This document shows positions 35,001 through 46,176 of a stretch of 64,000 nucleotides of DNA, piece after piece. The translations under genes and the position numbers were made by a program. Source of the stretch: Holacanthus passer (Eukaryota; Chordata; Actinopteri; Pomacanthidae); assembly GCA_025331565.1 (NCBI GenBank), contig JAFREQ010000038.1, positions 1,054,001-1,118,000 on the forward strand, in the 5' to 3' direction. The notes beneath the pieces are model-generated. The model saw only the letters and a program-made list of their open reading frames with translations, was not told where the DNA came from and made no database searches. The first letter of the stretch is position 1. Every line of letters starts with the position of its first letter.

Positions 35001-38000
35001 TGTTCTTCTCCCCTGCTGCTCCAGCTGCCCCTGCTGCTGTTGTACTGTTGCCTTGGCCTCCAGCAGAGGGCGCTGTGCTGTCCTGCCGTTCCACTGAGCG
35101 CTGTCCCTCCTCCATGCTCAGCAGATTGAGCTGTAGCGGTGAGCTACACCGTGACTCGAACAGAGGTGGTGATGTGGCGGGCTCCCTTGCTCCAGAGGCT
35201 GGGGTGGAGGAGCGTGATGCTGCCCCCTCTCGAGCCATGGCCTTGGGGGGCTCAGGGGCTAGGCTGTAAGGGAAGGGCTGAGCTGGATACGGGGCTTGGG
35301 CCACAAACTGAGTCTGCACTGGGAAAGAAGGCTGGGCAGCGAAGGGCTGCTGGGCAGTGTAGGCAGTCTGAGGGGCCTGGAAAGGCTGCTGTGTGGTGTA
35401 CGGGGTCTGGGTGGCCTGGAAAGGCTGCTGAGTGGTGTAGGGGGTCTGAGCCGTTTGGAATGGCTGCTGGGGGGCAAAGGCAGTCTGCACGGGAAATGGC
35501 TGTTGGCTGGTGTAGGGGGCTTGTGTTTGCATGGTGTAGGCCGGCTGTGGGGGCTGAAATGGCTGCTGAGTAGTGTACGCAGTTTGAGTCTGGCCCTGCT
35601 CAGGGAAAAACGCTGGTCTAGGAGCAGCCCCCAGCTGCCCTATCTGACCTAACTGTCCTATTTGGGAGAAAAGGTAATTGGGTAAGACCAGTGCCACCAC
35701 AGGTGTAACAATGGGTGCAGGAAATGGAGTAGCAGTAGGTGGGGCTTGGGTGCTCTGCCCATCTGCAAAGCCTGCCGAAAGAGAGGGGTCGGGGAGGGGG
35801 GCCTGAGCTGGGGCAGCAGGTGCTGGGGGGTAGAGCGGGTAGGCAGGCACCATGGCTGGGTAGGAGACGTTAAAAGCAGACTGAGATGCTTCTGACGGGG
35901 ACCACGAGGTTTGGTTGAGACCCTGAAGAGGGGGCCGGGGTTTGCGGTTTGATACAGCACTGTCTGACGAATCAGGATGCTTCATCCGTGGCTTCTTGGA
36001 CTTCCTGTTGCGGATCCCCTTCTTGGCAGTAGTCTCGGGCCTAGTGGTGCCCTGTTTGGCTGCACCTCGTGGTCCAGATGATTCTGAGACGACACATGGG
36101 GAAGTCAGAGGGTTGTTTATCAGATACAGCAAAAAAGCAAAGCAAGGAGCTAGGAGCAGAGATAGGAATTTACCTGGCTTAGATTATTTTTTACATGATC
36201 ACTACTTTATTTATAGTACTTTGGCAGTAAAAACATATAAATATAGAATCAGGTACTGTGTGAAACCTTCAACTGAGGTTAAAGAACACTTTTGTAATGT
36301 TAAACAACCTTTCCTCCCACAAAGCTAAAAAAAACTGCATTTTCTATACTTTAAAGCATTTTAAACAGTAAAATTCGGCTACAAACTGTATGTACCGAAT
36401 TAAATTAAACCGAAGTAAATTAAATTTGAACTTCAAGAATATGCACTGATATCATGTATTGTGAATTTCTCCATTGTGGGACGAATAAAAGAATATCTTA
36501 TCTTATATACACAAAGACTGATTTTGACCTAATAGTCATAAATAAAAGCAAATCAATTATGAAACCCATTTTAGTCTCATGTAGTTACTATAAAATTTTT
36601 GTACCTTCAGCATTGGCTGGCCCTCTCTGCTTGTGCAGATATGTGGAACAGTCCTTCTGGAAGGTCCTGGCGTTGAGGAGCTCTCGGCAGCGGGTGAGGA
36701 AAGCCTGCTCTTCTTTCTGGGTGTGTGCAGCCAGCACCTGCTTGGTCAATCCCAGACGCTTGTAGGCCTCCTTCTCCTGGCTTGGCGGAGACACCACACT
36801 GACAGGCAGAGCTGGGGGTGCGGGACTCTCGGCCACGTCCTCAATAATCTCTGTAGAAGGAATCCAAGTCATAAGCATCAGTCCAACATAACTTAAATAT
36901 CTAGCAGTTGGATGAATATACATCATGCTCTTCCATGTATGTTTCTGTACCCTGAGTGTTCAACATCACTTCTATTTAAAAATGGACACCAACACTCACC
37001 AGACTCTGGCTGAGGCTTCTTGTCTCCCACATGGACGATGGTGCTGCTGTAGCTGCACTGTGAGGTGATGGACACCACGCTCTCAGCCTTGCTGGGCAGT
37101 GTGAGGGGTGCCAAGGGTCCTCCCACCACAGCAGCTGCCCCAGATGGTGGCTTCTTGGGTGCTTTCATGTTTGACAAGCCAGGCTGGTCCTCTAGCATCA
37201 AAGGGTCTGGATGGGGAGAGAGAAATCCTCTGTTTAGCTCCAAGCCATAGATGATTGCAGTTTAACAGTAACGCAGGTGAACCCAAGTGAATGCAGGCAA
37301 TGAGAATGAACACCACGAGTGGTGGTTCTAGGCAAAATGTAATATTAAGAGGGTGAATCTCATATCCTAGATGGTGTGTGACAAGTGTATGTGTGCACAG
37401 ATGAATGATGTGTACATGCCTGGGTTTGTATCTTGAGGCACTTGCATGCCATTCTCTGAGCACTTTTTGTCATCATCTGAGTTGGAGGAGGTGGTGTTGG
37501 AGGAGAATTGGTACTTCCTCTTCACTGTGATGGGTATGTTACAACTCTCCAGGTACCTGAGAGCCAACACAAATTGATTTAATCAGAGAGCGCACACTTA
37601 ACACGTGATCCTTTAACTATCATCACTCACAAGCACAAACGCCAGCCCTTACCTGATGACACTGTCGAGGCAGCTAATCTGCTGGTAGGAGTGGACAGTC
37701 TGGTCTTTACAGGGAAAGTCGTCCATGCTGGCTGCAGTACTGTCTCTGCCCTGCAGAGGGGGCGCAGACTCCTTCAGACGTGCTGCTGGACTCTTCTGAG
37801 CTGGTGTTGCTGCTGGAGAGGAAGGAATGAGAAAATGATCTGTCTTTCTTTTAAATGTTTTTGGGGTAGAACTTTTTAGACTTTCTGACATTGATCAAAA
37901 TATTTTGAACATTTTAGAGAGTTTGCTGAAGTCCTTTTCTATATGTGTCACTTCAGCATTGTAGCTCACATGGTCACCAATGCATCAAAGTGTGATTATT

Positions 38001-41000
38001 TCCACTGACAGATGTGTATCTGTGAGATCTTGCGAACCCAGAGTCGCAAGGTAACCTGTCACCCATGCTTATGATAAATATGAACTGAACTCACCATCAA
38101 TGGTTTTCTTCTGCTCAGGCTTGGATGGCGATGGGGAGGGCGAAGGGGAAGGGGAGCGCAGGCAGACCTGGGAGTCCTGGTTCTTCAGCATGTGGACCCC
38201 TTTACAAATCTCCTGGAATGTCCTGGGAGGTTTGGCCTTGCCAGTCTCCTCCGCCGTCTTCCCCGCTGTCATGTTCCCATTGCTCTCGCTGGATGAGCTG
38301 ATGCTCACCAGCTGCTCATGGGAACCATTGCTACCATGACTTCCATAACCGCTGGAGCCCATGTTGTGGATCGGCTGAAAAGAGAAAAGGTTGTTACAGA
38401 AACTGAAAAATGCATGTATGAACATTTATTTTTTGTTGGGGCGGGGGCAAGTGTGTATGTACATACTTGGAGTAGCAGCCTGTGGATCTGTTCACTAATT
38501 TCCTGGATGTCTGAGTCCATGATCTTCCCTCCGTGGAAAGCTGGTGCTGCAAAAACATCTTCATTCACAGGTCCCCTGAAAAACACACACCACTGTCATC
38601 TAACACATTCAAGGTGAAATATACATAACACTGCTGATGGGAAGAAAACCCAAACTGAAACAATACATCAGGTATACTCACATGCGGACTTTGTGCCTGC
38701 CAATGACAAAGGAGACCTTGCGGCTCCAGGGGTTGACAAAGCTGGACCAGCTGGTGTCGATGGTGATGTACTCGCCGTTTCTTGCACAGAATCGGATTGA
38801 GGAGTGATCAAACGGCTGACCTGCACACTGCAGAACTGTTGGCAACAGGGTAGAGTGTGTGTGAGAGACAGCTGAGCAACATAAAGGGTTTAATGGAACA
38901 GTCAAATTTTCTTTAGCTGGACATTAATAAAACCTTACATACAGTGACAGAACTGTGCTCTTCAAAGCATCTTGAATTTGTAAATAATGAGTGGCTACTA
39001 AAATCTGGACAGCAAAAATATCTTTCCAGCCCTGATACTGTGCCAATCAGTGAATCAAGTGAATGGACTTACTCTTGCGATGCACAGCTAGCATCAAGGG
39101 TCGGTCACTTGGGTGCAGATTGAGTAACACAGGGGTCCCAATCAGGTCCTGAGGGAGGTAACCCAACAGGGGAACAGCCCTGATGAAGAAATAACAACAA
39201 TGTGTTAAACACAGTTAAAAACACATCAACTCAAGAGTCCTGCACAGGTGGGGTTTGGGGCTCAGTCCACTCACCTCTCATCCACATCCTGGAACACACA
39301 GTTAGGTGTGTGTGTGGTGGTGAAAATGCGCTTGTCAGGAGGGATTCTGGGTGCTGTCGAGAGAGAAGAACATGTGATGACAATAGTGATGATTAAACAT
39401 GTATGCGCTTTTAGCCAATTGCTTTAAAGTTTGTACTATCTGAGTCAGTGAGCCAATGTAGTAACATGAACAGTACAATGCGTGTAAAAGCATGTAAATA
39501 TGGTTGCAGGCCTCACCTTCATATCCAGAGTGCACCCTCTCAGCCAGCAGGAGGCAGCAGAACTGTTCCTCAGACAGCTCAGCATCCTGGACTTTCATCA
39601 GGTAGGGAGTCATACGGAAAGGATAGTACTGGAGATCCCCGTTGCGCTCCTTACTACCACTGCAAGACACACACACGCACCTTTAAAATACTGTTTCTTT
39701 GCATTAGTGTATTACCAATAGAGGCTTTAAAATACATTTCACATTTTTCACAAATTCCTTTTGTTGTAGAAAGCAGAGCAAATAAACTGACTTAGGTTTA
39801 GCACATTAAGTAGAGCAAGCTCTTTAGGATTTTTTATATATTTGATTTCTTAAATAATTATGACTCATATTTAACATGTAGTAGTAACTTGGGGTGAAGG
39901 AGTAAATTACTAAGTATTGACTTTTAATGGCGTCGCACAGATTGTAATTGTTTTGATGTAGTAATTATGTAATTAGAAATAATGACGGTTTGGAATTGGC
40001 TGAAGTCTTTCTTTTTAAGGATTATATAAATTTATTTAAAAAGATATTCTTCTGGCAGTCTTAAACTGTAGCAGTAACACCCCATCTGGCCACTAGATGG
40101 AGAAGCCGTTAAAAAGCTCACAGCTGCTGACTTCCTACCTCTCTCTTGCTCACCAACCCTGTGCTGACTCAGAGATTGTTTGAACAGGAAACTATGGATC
40201 AGAGAAGCCGGCGGCCACTGTCACTCACCTGATGCGGCAAAAGAAGGATTTCTCCTGCATGCACTCCGTGGGAGACGACTCTGAATAAGTGACAGGAGAA
40301 GGTGGGATGAATATATCACCAAATGCATCAGATTGACTACTTCCAAACAACCCATTTCTTAGTCATCTATATTCAACACACTGTGGACAGGACCTAAGAA
40401 GTTTGTCTCTCTTCCAAGAGGGGAAGAGGTAATAAAGATAAAAAGCAAGGGAGGTCTTGGGAAAAGTTTTCTACAATTACGCAACTGAACTTTGAAGATT
40501 CATTGTAGTCAGTTGTATGTGAATATACAGCTGCTCAGCCATCACTTAAACAGCTTGAATTACCCAGTGATCCATGTGCAACACCTCCCAAATCCCCAAA
40601 TGACCACAAGCTATTTCAGTGAGACTACAGAATCAACACCAGTACTGAAAGTGGATTGACAATCCAACAGCCTTATAGGAAGAGTGGAAGGTCACAACCA
40701 GCTTGAAAACTGATTGAAAGATTACATAATTTAATGCAGCTGTACGTCTTTGGAAGTTGTTTTAAGGGATTTTTGAAAATATATTACAAACATTTACCAA
40801 TATAATGCAATCCAATAAAACACCAACACAGATACAAAATTGGCCCTAGGCACAAATCAAAGCCTGTGACACACTGTCAACAATAACTGAAGATTTTAAG
40901 CCTCAGAAAATAAGGATTGATTGCAGAACTTCTGCAGCAGTTTGCATTATGATTTACGTAGGTGTACATAATAACCCAGTAAAAAAAAAAACCCAGCTTC

Positions 41001-44000
41001 TGACTGCAACTACATGTGATTATGTCTTCAGCAAATACGTGGCAGGTGTGTGAGTAGGCGTGTATTCATTAATGTGTGATTGAGCATGTTAATGAAATAT
41101 GTGCTATGTGTGTATGACCATGTGTGTGCGGGGGTGGGTCATGTGAAGGAAATAGATGCGTGTGCGCGCGTACAGGTGGCTAGGGTCGTGTTTTGTGCGG
41201 GGTTTCCACGTGCCCTTTGTGGGTGTTGAAAATCTACCATCCATGTCCAACATGTGCGGTCCCATGTTTGCCCAGTTAAATTCAGTTTCTGTTTATTTCA
41301 GTGGGACTAAATTTGAAAATGAGGATTCAATCACAGCTGAACCTAAGAAATATTTTCTCATTAAGGTCTGAGTTAAGAGATAGCTGGTACCTGCTCCGGT
41401 GCACATGCTCCATGAGGGCAGGCGGTAGGGTGTGGTGAAGCTGTAGAACACACTGACGTCCTGAGGCGTCAGGAACTCCACAAACTTGGCATTGTTAAAC
41501 ACCTCCCGCTTGCAATTCAAGATGGACGCCGCCTGGTCTGAGATGTAAACAATCTTCCCCGTGATAAGTGAGACGGCTACAGCAAATATATCCTGCCGGG
41601 AAAAGGATTTTTAAAATATTAACAAATCAGTTAATTAGGTGTCTTTCCATGTCAAGATGTTCAAAATCCTGGTTTATGCAACTGCAGTTCTATGATATAG
41701 TTTTTGAACGTTCCTTCTCTATTGTGAGGTGAAGAACAGAGGTACTTACAGTGTTTTTGAGGGTGTATTCAGAGGTGATGCTGTTGATTTCCTCGATGGT
41801 GTAGGAGGATACATCGAACCCTGGTGGCTGACTGTCATTAATCATCAGCATCTGGTAGTATTCCTCGTTGGCTGCAAAACAAAGAGAAGGTGGATCAGGG
41901 CACACATCACTTCACTCACAGGACACGGTCAGTGAAAAAACTGAAACTTTTCTAAGCATCATGCTTTATCTCATGCCCATGAGAGATTTTTTTGGCAATT
42001 GCTTTTCATGCACTATTCACACCCAATATCGGAGAATATGATTCAGAGTCTATGACCCAGATCGGTCCAAAAAAAAGAAAAAGTCATTCACTAATGTAAC
42101 AGTTACCAATATTTCTGATGTACACAAAAACAACAACATGAATATATGTATGAACAAGCATGAAAAAAGTGCCAACGGAAGCGGATCTTACCTTTCACCT
42201 GTTTGACACATCGCAGCGCATATTTGAGTGTGTTGATGGTGCTGGATTTGCCCTTGCTCCTCTTTTCTGACGGCAAGTGCATCTTCAGCTCCTTCAGGGT
42301 CTTGAAGAGCTCCTTCTGTGTCTTAGCTTTGGCTGACTGTTCGCTGCTGCAGGGCGTACATGAGACAGATACACGTGCATCAAAAAAAATGACAAGGTCT
42401 TGCCAGTGCTGTCACATTCTGAGAGGCACAGCTTTCCAGCATGCAGAGCAGAACAGGAGGGGGGTTGCTACCAGTATGTGACTGCCAATGAAAGGGGTAT
42501 GAGGGGATTGATTGGCAGAGGGATGCAACTCCAGTGACTTTGACTTGGAGAATGTTTTTGTGTTGCAGGCAAACAAAAACTCACACTGCTAACACATTTA
42601 ACATCCCAGGAAAAATAAAGATGTAATCTTCTACAGTCTTGGTTTGTTATCTGTCAATTTGTATCAAATGGTAAGCATTGCAGTTTGATTATGAAGGGTA
42701 AGAAGCTGTACACTAACCTGCAGCCGCTGGTTGAAGGGTTGTCCTGCTCGGAGCTCACCAGACTGAAAGCATTGGAGCTGCTTGGTGGCGAGGGGCTGTG
42801 AGAGTTTGAGCTGTAATCATAAACATGTCATGTCATTGGAGGTGTTCAGAAAGGCCACAAAAAACTATTATGACAAGACAGCAAGCGCGCCAAAACAAAA
42901 GGTAAGACTAAACATATTAAGTGAGTCAAGGACTTTGGGTTATAGAGTGTACCCAGAATGTCACAAACATACCATCTATATCCTCTGTTCAAATAAGTCT
43001 GTACAAACATGGGCATGAGCTAACGAGAAACAAACAGTGGCACAGTTGAAAACAAGGACCAGGTGGTGCACCACTAGTCTACAAATGTAAAAATCTCTTC
43101 TCTAAATCCTTTTCTGATGAAGAAATCTCATTTTTAAGTTGTTGTTTCAAAGTTAGCACTCATTTAAAGGTTAAAATTACCTTAAAATCGTATTGTAGTT
43201 CTAATAAGAACAATTAACCAAAAAAAAAATCTGACAAAATGCATGATGCAATGAGACAGCAAAGGGGGACACTATCAAATCATCAAATCCAAATGAGCCA
43301 TTGTGAAAGAAGACTAGAGGAAAGAGTGAAGAGAAGCAGAATACAATTGTCAGCGAATGGTACTTGAGTTCATTCAGACTGTATCTAAATATGACTACTG
43401 CTACAGCTACAGGCAATGGCAGAATGCCAAGGAAGCTCAGTTTTTACTGCAAAATTTATGAACGAAAAGTCTGAAAATATGCACTGAGCAACAAACAAGC
43501 CCAGAGTATTTCTGTCAGACAAATCAGTGGGCTTAGGAGAACAAATGATGAGGAGATGTGGGGTCCAGGACAAGTTCATTAACTACCTCTACAGGTCCTT
43601 TGCACTTTATCTTGTGCTTTTTTTATGATGCTTTAACTTTGAGAGATGCAAGGAGCAGATGTGAGGAAGGAAGAATTGAGAAAACGCTTTCATTATGTGA
43701 ACTGAGGCTTCATCTGATGCAATATCTGCTCCTGATAACAGCTGCCCAGATGGATAGCCTGTCAGCTAACTTCAACTCCTCTGAACTGCCCTTTGTTGCT
43801 CTGAAGTTTTTATTTTACACACATGTGATGCACTTTTCAAATATAAATAATAAGGCTGCACAGTTTGCACTGCTTGTGCTTTTCTGTGATTACTGAACCA
43901 GGAAATGTTTACATTTTTTGCTTGAAAAATGACTGAAATGATTAATCAGTTAACAAAATAATTGGCTATTTTTACAATCAACAAATTGTTTAATTGAATA

Positions 44001-46059
44001 ATTGTTGCAGCTCTAACCCCATGTGACAAACTAGAATGTGAAATATTAGCCTCCGTTTTTTGTCTCTTATAATTAGCTCTTAAAAAGTTTGACAAGCATC
44101 CACACATGGACAACCAACTTCTATTTAGACAGAAAACATTAAGTCAGTCCTAACTGGATGAACACTAATTGCTAAGGACCTTATCATAAAATGTTTATTT
44201 ATGTTATGAGCCTTGTATAGAACATAGGTATCAGCCAATTTAATTTAATTCATCATCAGCTAATTGAATTGGAATGTTTGAAGTCTCAAATAAAAATACT
44301 GGCTTCAAAAATCCCCTCAGTCAGGCTATAGGTTTCATAAACAGTGATGGAAGCTGAGTGTTCACCTTTTACCTGTTTTTAATAACTTCTTCAAACACTG
44401 TGTATCACACTGTTAGCATCAGACATAACAATCAAATGGAGCGAGAGAGGTAACACTGGCCCATCTTCTTGTTTTTTATCAGGAAATGACATAAGCCTTT
44501 TAAGAAGTCATGTGGTCACTACATTTCAGTGCAGCAGCAAGAGTTTGCATCCATCAAAATGAAGCTGGTGGCCCATGTCTTACTTTTCAAACTTAAAATG
44601 GGTGATAAGTGTTTCACGTTCCTCAGGTGTGTGTTGAAGTCCTGAACTCATTCTGTCAACACATTCCTGTGTGTAACATCATCAGTCATTGAGAAAGTAA
44701 TACATTGGCTCAGTGTTGTAGTATCTGCACTGGACAGCTCTGGCACTTGTTTAAGCAGCATTTCACACATAAATATTAGACATATACCTACAATCTAATA
44801 CAATCCCATACAAAGATAAAGCCCTTCAATGCATCCTTAACTTTGTATGGAGCTGTTGAATATATGCAAATTTTAGAGACTGAAGTTAGTGGTGGTGTTG
44901 TACTGGACTGCATTTTGAAAAGTGTTTCCAGTATTTTCTCCACCTCATGGATGTAAATGGAGTTGGAGAGCTTGGTTATGTAACAGCCGACCTCCAGTAG
45001 GTTGTTGTTTTCTTCAGACAAGAGATGGAAATGACAGTCAGACAAATGTAGGGGGTGCGTTATTTCAAGCCTGGCATCTTTGAATTGCATGTGGTTAGCC
45101 AACAAACAGCCTGCTATTTAGAAATACAACTGAAACCCACAATTCCTATCGAAGTCATATAATTATTATCTCCAAAGAGCTAGCATAGTGTTATTTTAGT
45201 GGGTCACACTATATGATTAATCTTATGACACCTACAGAATTAACAATTTCTAGACCATTAACCTGCCTAATTGATGAGCTAGCATTATATTCATTTTTGC
45301 AGCATAGAGATGGTATTTATTTTGAAGGCAATAACAAGTAATTTGTAAATGAAACTGTGCCAACAGTCATTGTCCTTTGTGGTTTTTCACATAATTAGGA
45401 ATAAAGTGCCAAATTCTCTCCTCAGTCTGAGAAATTCGCTGCTAGACTGACGATGACTCATTCCAACTATGACTCATACAGGAGAAAACGGTCCTTCTAT
45501 TACATTTAATGAATCTTACTTCCGTGACCTAGATGGTCCGCTCCCCCATTGTAGTGGGAAAAAAATTCATTTACCACATCTCAGTGGATTTGATGTGCCC
45601 TCACCTCTTGTTGCTCCCTGAAGACTCCAAGAGGGCAGAATCCTTGCCATTGCCATTTGAGCTGCCCACAGACTCATTGCCATGGGACTCATTGCCATGC
45701 GACTCGTTACCATGGGATTCTGTCCCACTCCCGCTCGAGCCGCTGCCGCCCATCTCCACATCCTCGTGTAAAGGTGGGCGCGGCCGCTTCCTATCGTCGT
45801 GTGGGGAGCCCGGTGAGGCCGGGTGCTCGTGGCTGCTGTCGCTCCCCTCTGAGGCCAATCCTAACTCAGCTTCCAGTTCGACCCCATCCCGCCCGCCACA
45901 ACCCTCGTCGTAACCGCTGGCCATGCGGTGAAGTTGGCTAATGGAGCTGCAGGGTGAGCGATCCTCTTCCTCCACCTGGAAGCCGACCCTTTCACGGTTC
46001 CGTTCGCGTCCGTCCAGGGTTGAGTACAGGTAGTGCTTTGGATCACTGTCCTCAGACAT
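32084..46059 (-). CDS. per2: Period circadian regulator 2
   Basis: CDS complement(join(32084..32239, 33055..33205, 34211..34448, 34636..34858, 34969..36083, 36605..36850, 37000..37206, 37420..37556, 37653..37812, 38095..38374, 38467..38575, 38682..38835, 39073..39179, 39275..39353, 39517..39659, 40229..40280, 41391..41592, 41750..41871, 42192..42346, 42718..42810, 45605..46059)); 1527 aa. Start is the MSEDSD methionine. HLH-like segment about 185-234; PAS-A about 235-360; PAS-B about 375-520 (TSWSSFVNPWSRK); phosphodegron-like SSGYGS about 563; CK1 FASP region SQCSYSSTIVHVGDKKP about 800; C-terminal CRY-binding region with GGLPAAINV and zinc-ligand pair CVYC. PER2 with CRY inhibits CLOCK/BMAL and in fish is light-induced. 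Longer than human PER2 (1255 aa) because of coding repeats. The intron between 37420 and 37206 appears to use a GC donor. Confidence 0.97.
32340..32760 (-). repeat. Fish interspersed repeat in last per2 intron
   Basis: GGGGGAAACAGCTAGCCTAG with CTCTGT, and reversed pieces near 32690-32740 (GCTAAACTAACCAGCTGCAG), match the 'TTAGCTTAGCATAAAGACTGGAAACAGGGGGAAACAGCTAGC' class that I know from many fish genomes. Broken and rearranged. Confidence 0.5.
34675..34735 (-). repeat. Coding (Gly-Ser)n repeat in per2
   Basis: Six-base CTGAGC/CTGATC-type units encode about nine consecutive Gly-Ser pairs, preceding SGCGTSASG, in the exon 34636-34858. Confidence 0.9.
35335..35615 (-). repeat. 39-bp coding minisatellite in per2 (QQPF repeats)
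   Basis: Units of about 39 bases encode 13-residue blocks of the form QTPYTTQQPFQAT. Six QQPF cores are present in the 1115-base exon 34969-36083. At least two adjacent units are nearly identical at DNA level (around 35370-35455), showing recent tandem duplication. Confidence 0.85.
36462..36506 (-). repeat. Retroposon 3' tail in per2 intron
   Basis: GAATTTCTCCATTGTGGGAC, then GAATAAAAGAATATCTTATC, same family as 7386-7436, reverse orientation. Confidence 0.75.
43905..44020 (+). repeat. Fragment of fish interspersed repeat in per2 intron
   Basis: TGATTAATCAGTTAACAAAATA, then AATAATTGTTGCAGCTCTAA, is the terminal part of the family seen at 57930-58310. Confidence 0.55.
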
Positions 46060-46176
46060 GGGACGGGCCAAAGGGTTAAATGTAGGGGGGTTAAGTTACC
46101 TTCCACATGACAATGCCATGAAGTGCATGGCACAGGGACGTAAATGGGGTTGATGCCTCAGGAGTGGGGATGCAGT
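46060..46176 (-). other. per2: per2 5'UTR in exon 2
   Basis: On the minus strand TCTTTTAG (acceptor) precedes 46176, and 117 bases lead to the start codon at 46059. A small upstream ORF lies inside (46096-46128). Confidence 0.65.
46096..46128 (-). CDS. Upstream ORF in per2 leader, 10 codons
   Basis: ATG at 46128 opens MHFMALSCGR and stops with TAA at 46096, 36 bases before the per2 start codon. It could lower or modulate per2 translation. Seen in sequence; function inferred. Confidence 0.5.
   Translation of the reverse strand: MHFMALSCGR

Noticed and set aside
35335..35615. Regular repeats resembling a CRISPR array
   Set aside because: The units are contiguous 39-bp coding repeats in frame inside a per2 exon, without unique spacers, in a vertebrate genome.
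37381..37419. Extending the per2 exon to a GT at 37416 instead of a GC donor
   Set aside because: The GT choice changes the phase and leads to a stop in the next exon, so the reading frame excludes it.
46060..46071. Upstream in-frame start for per2 giving four extra residues
   Set aside because: The codon there is TTG, not ATG; the MSEDSD methionine at 46059 is the first ATG in frame and fits Period proteins.
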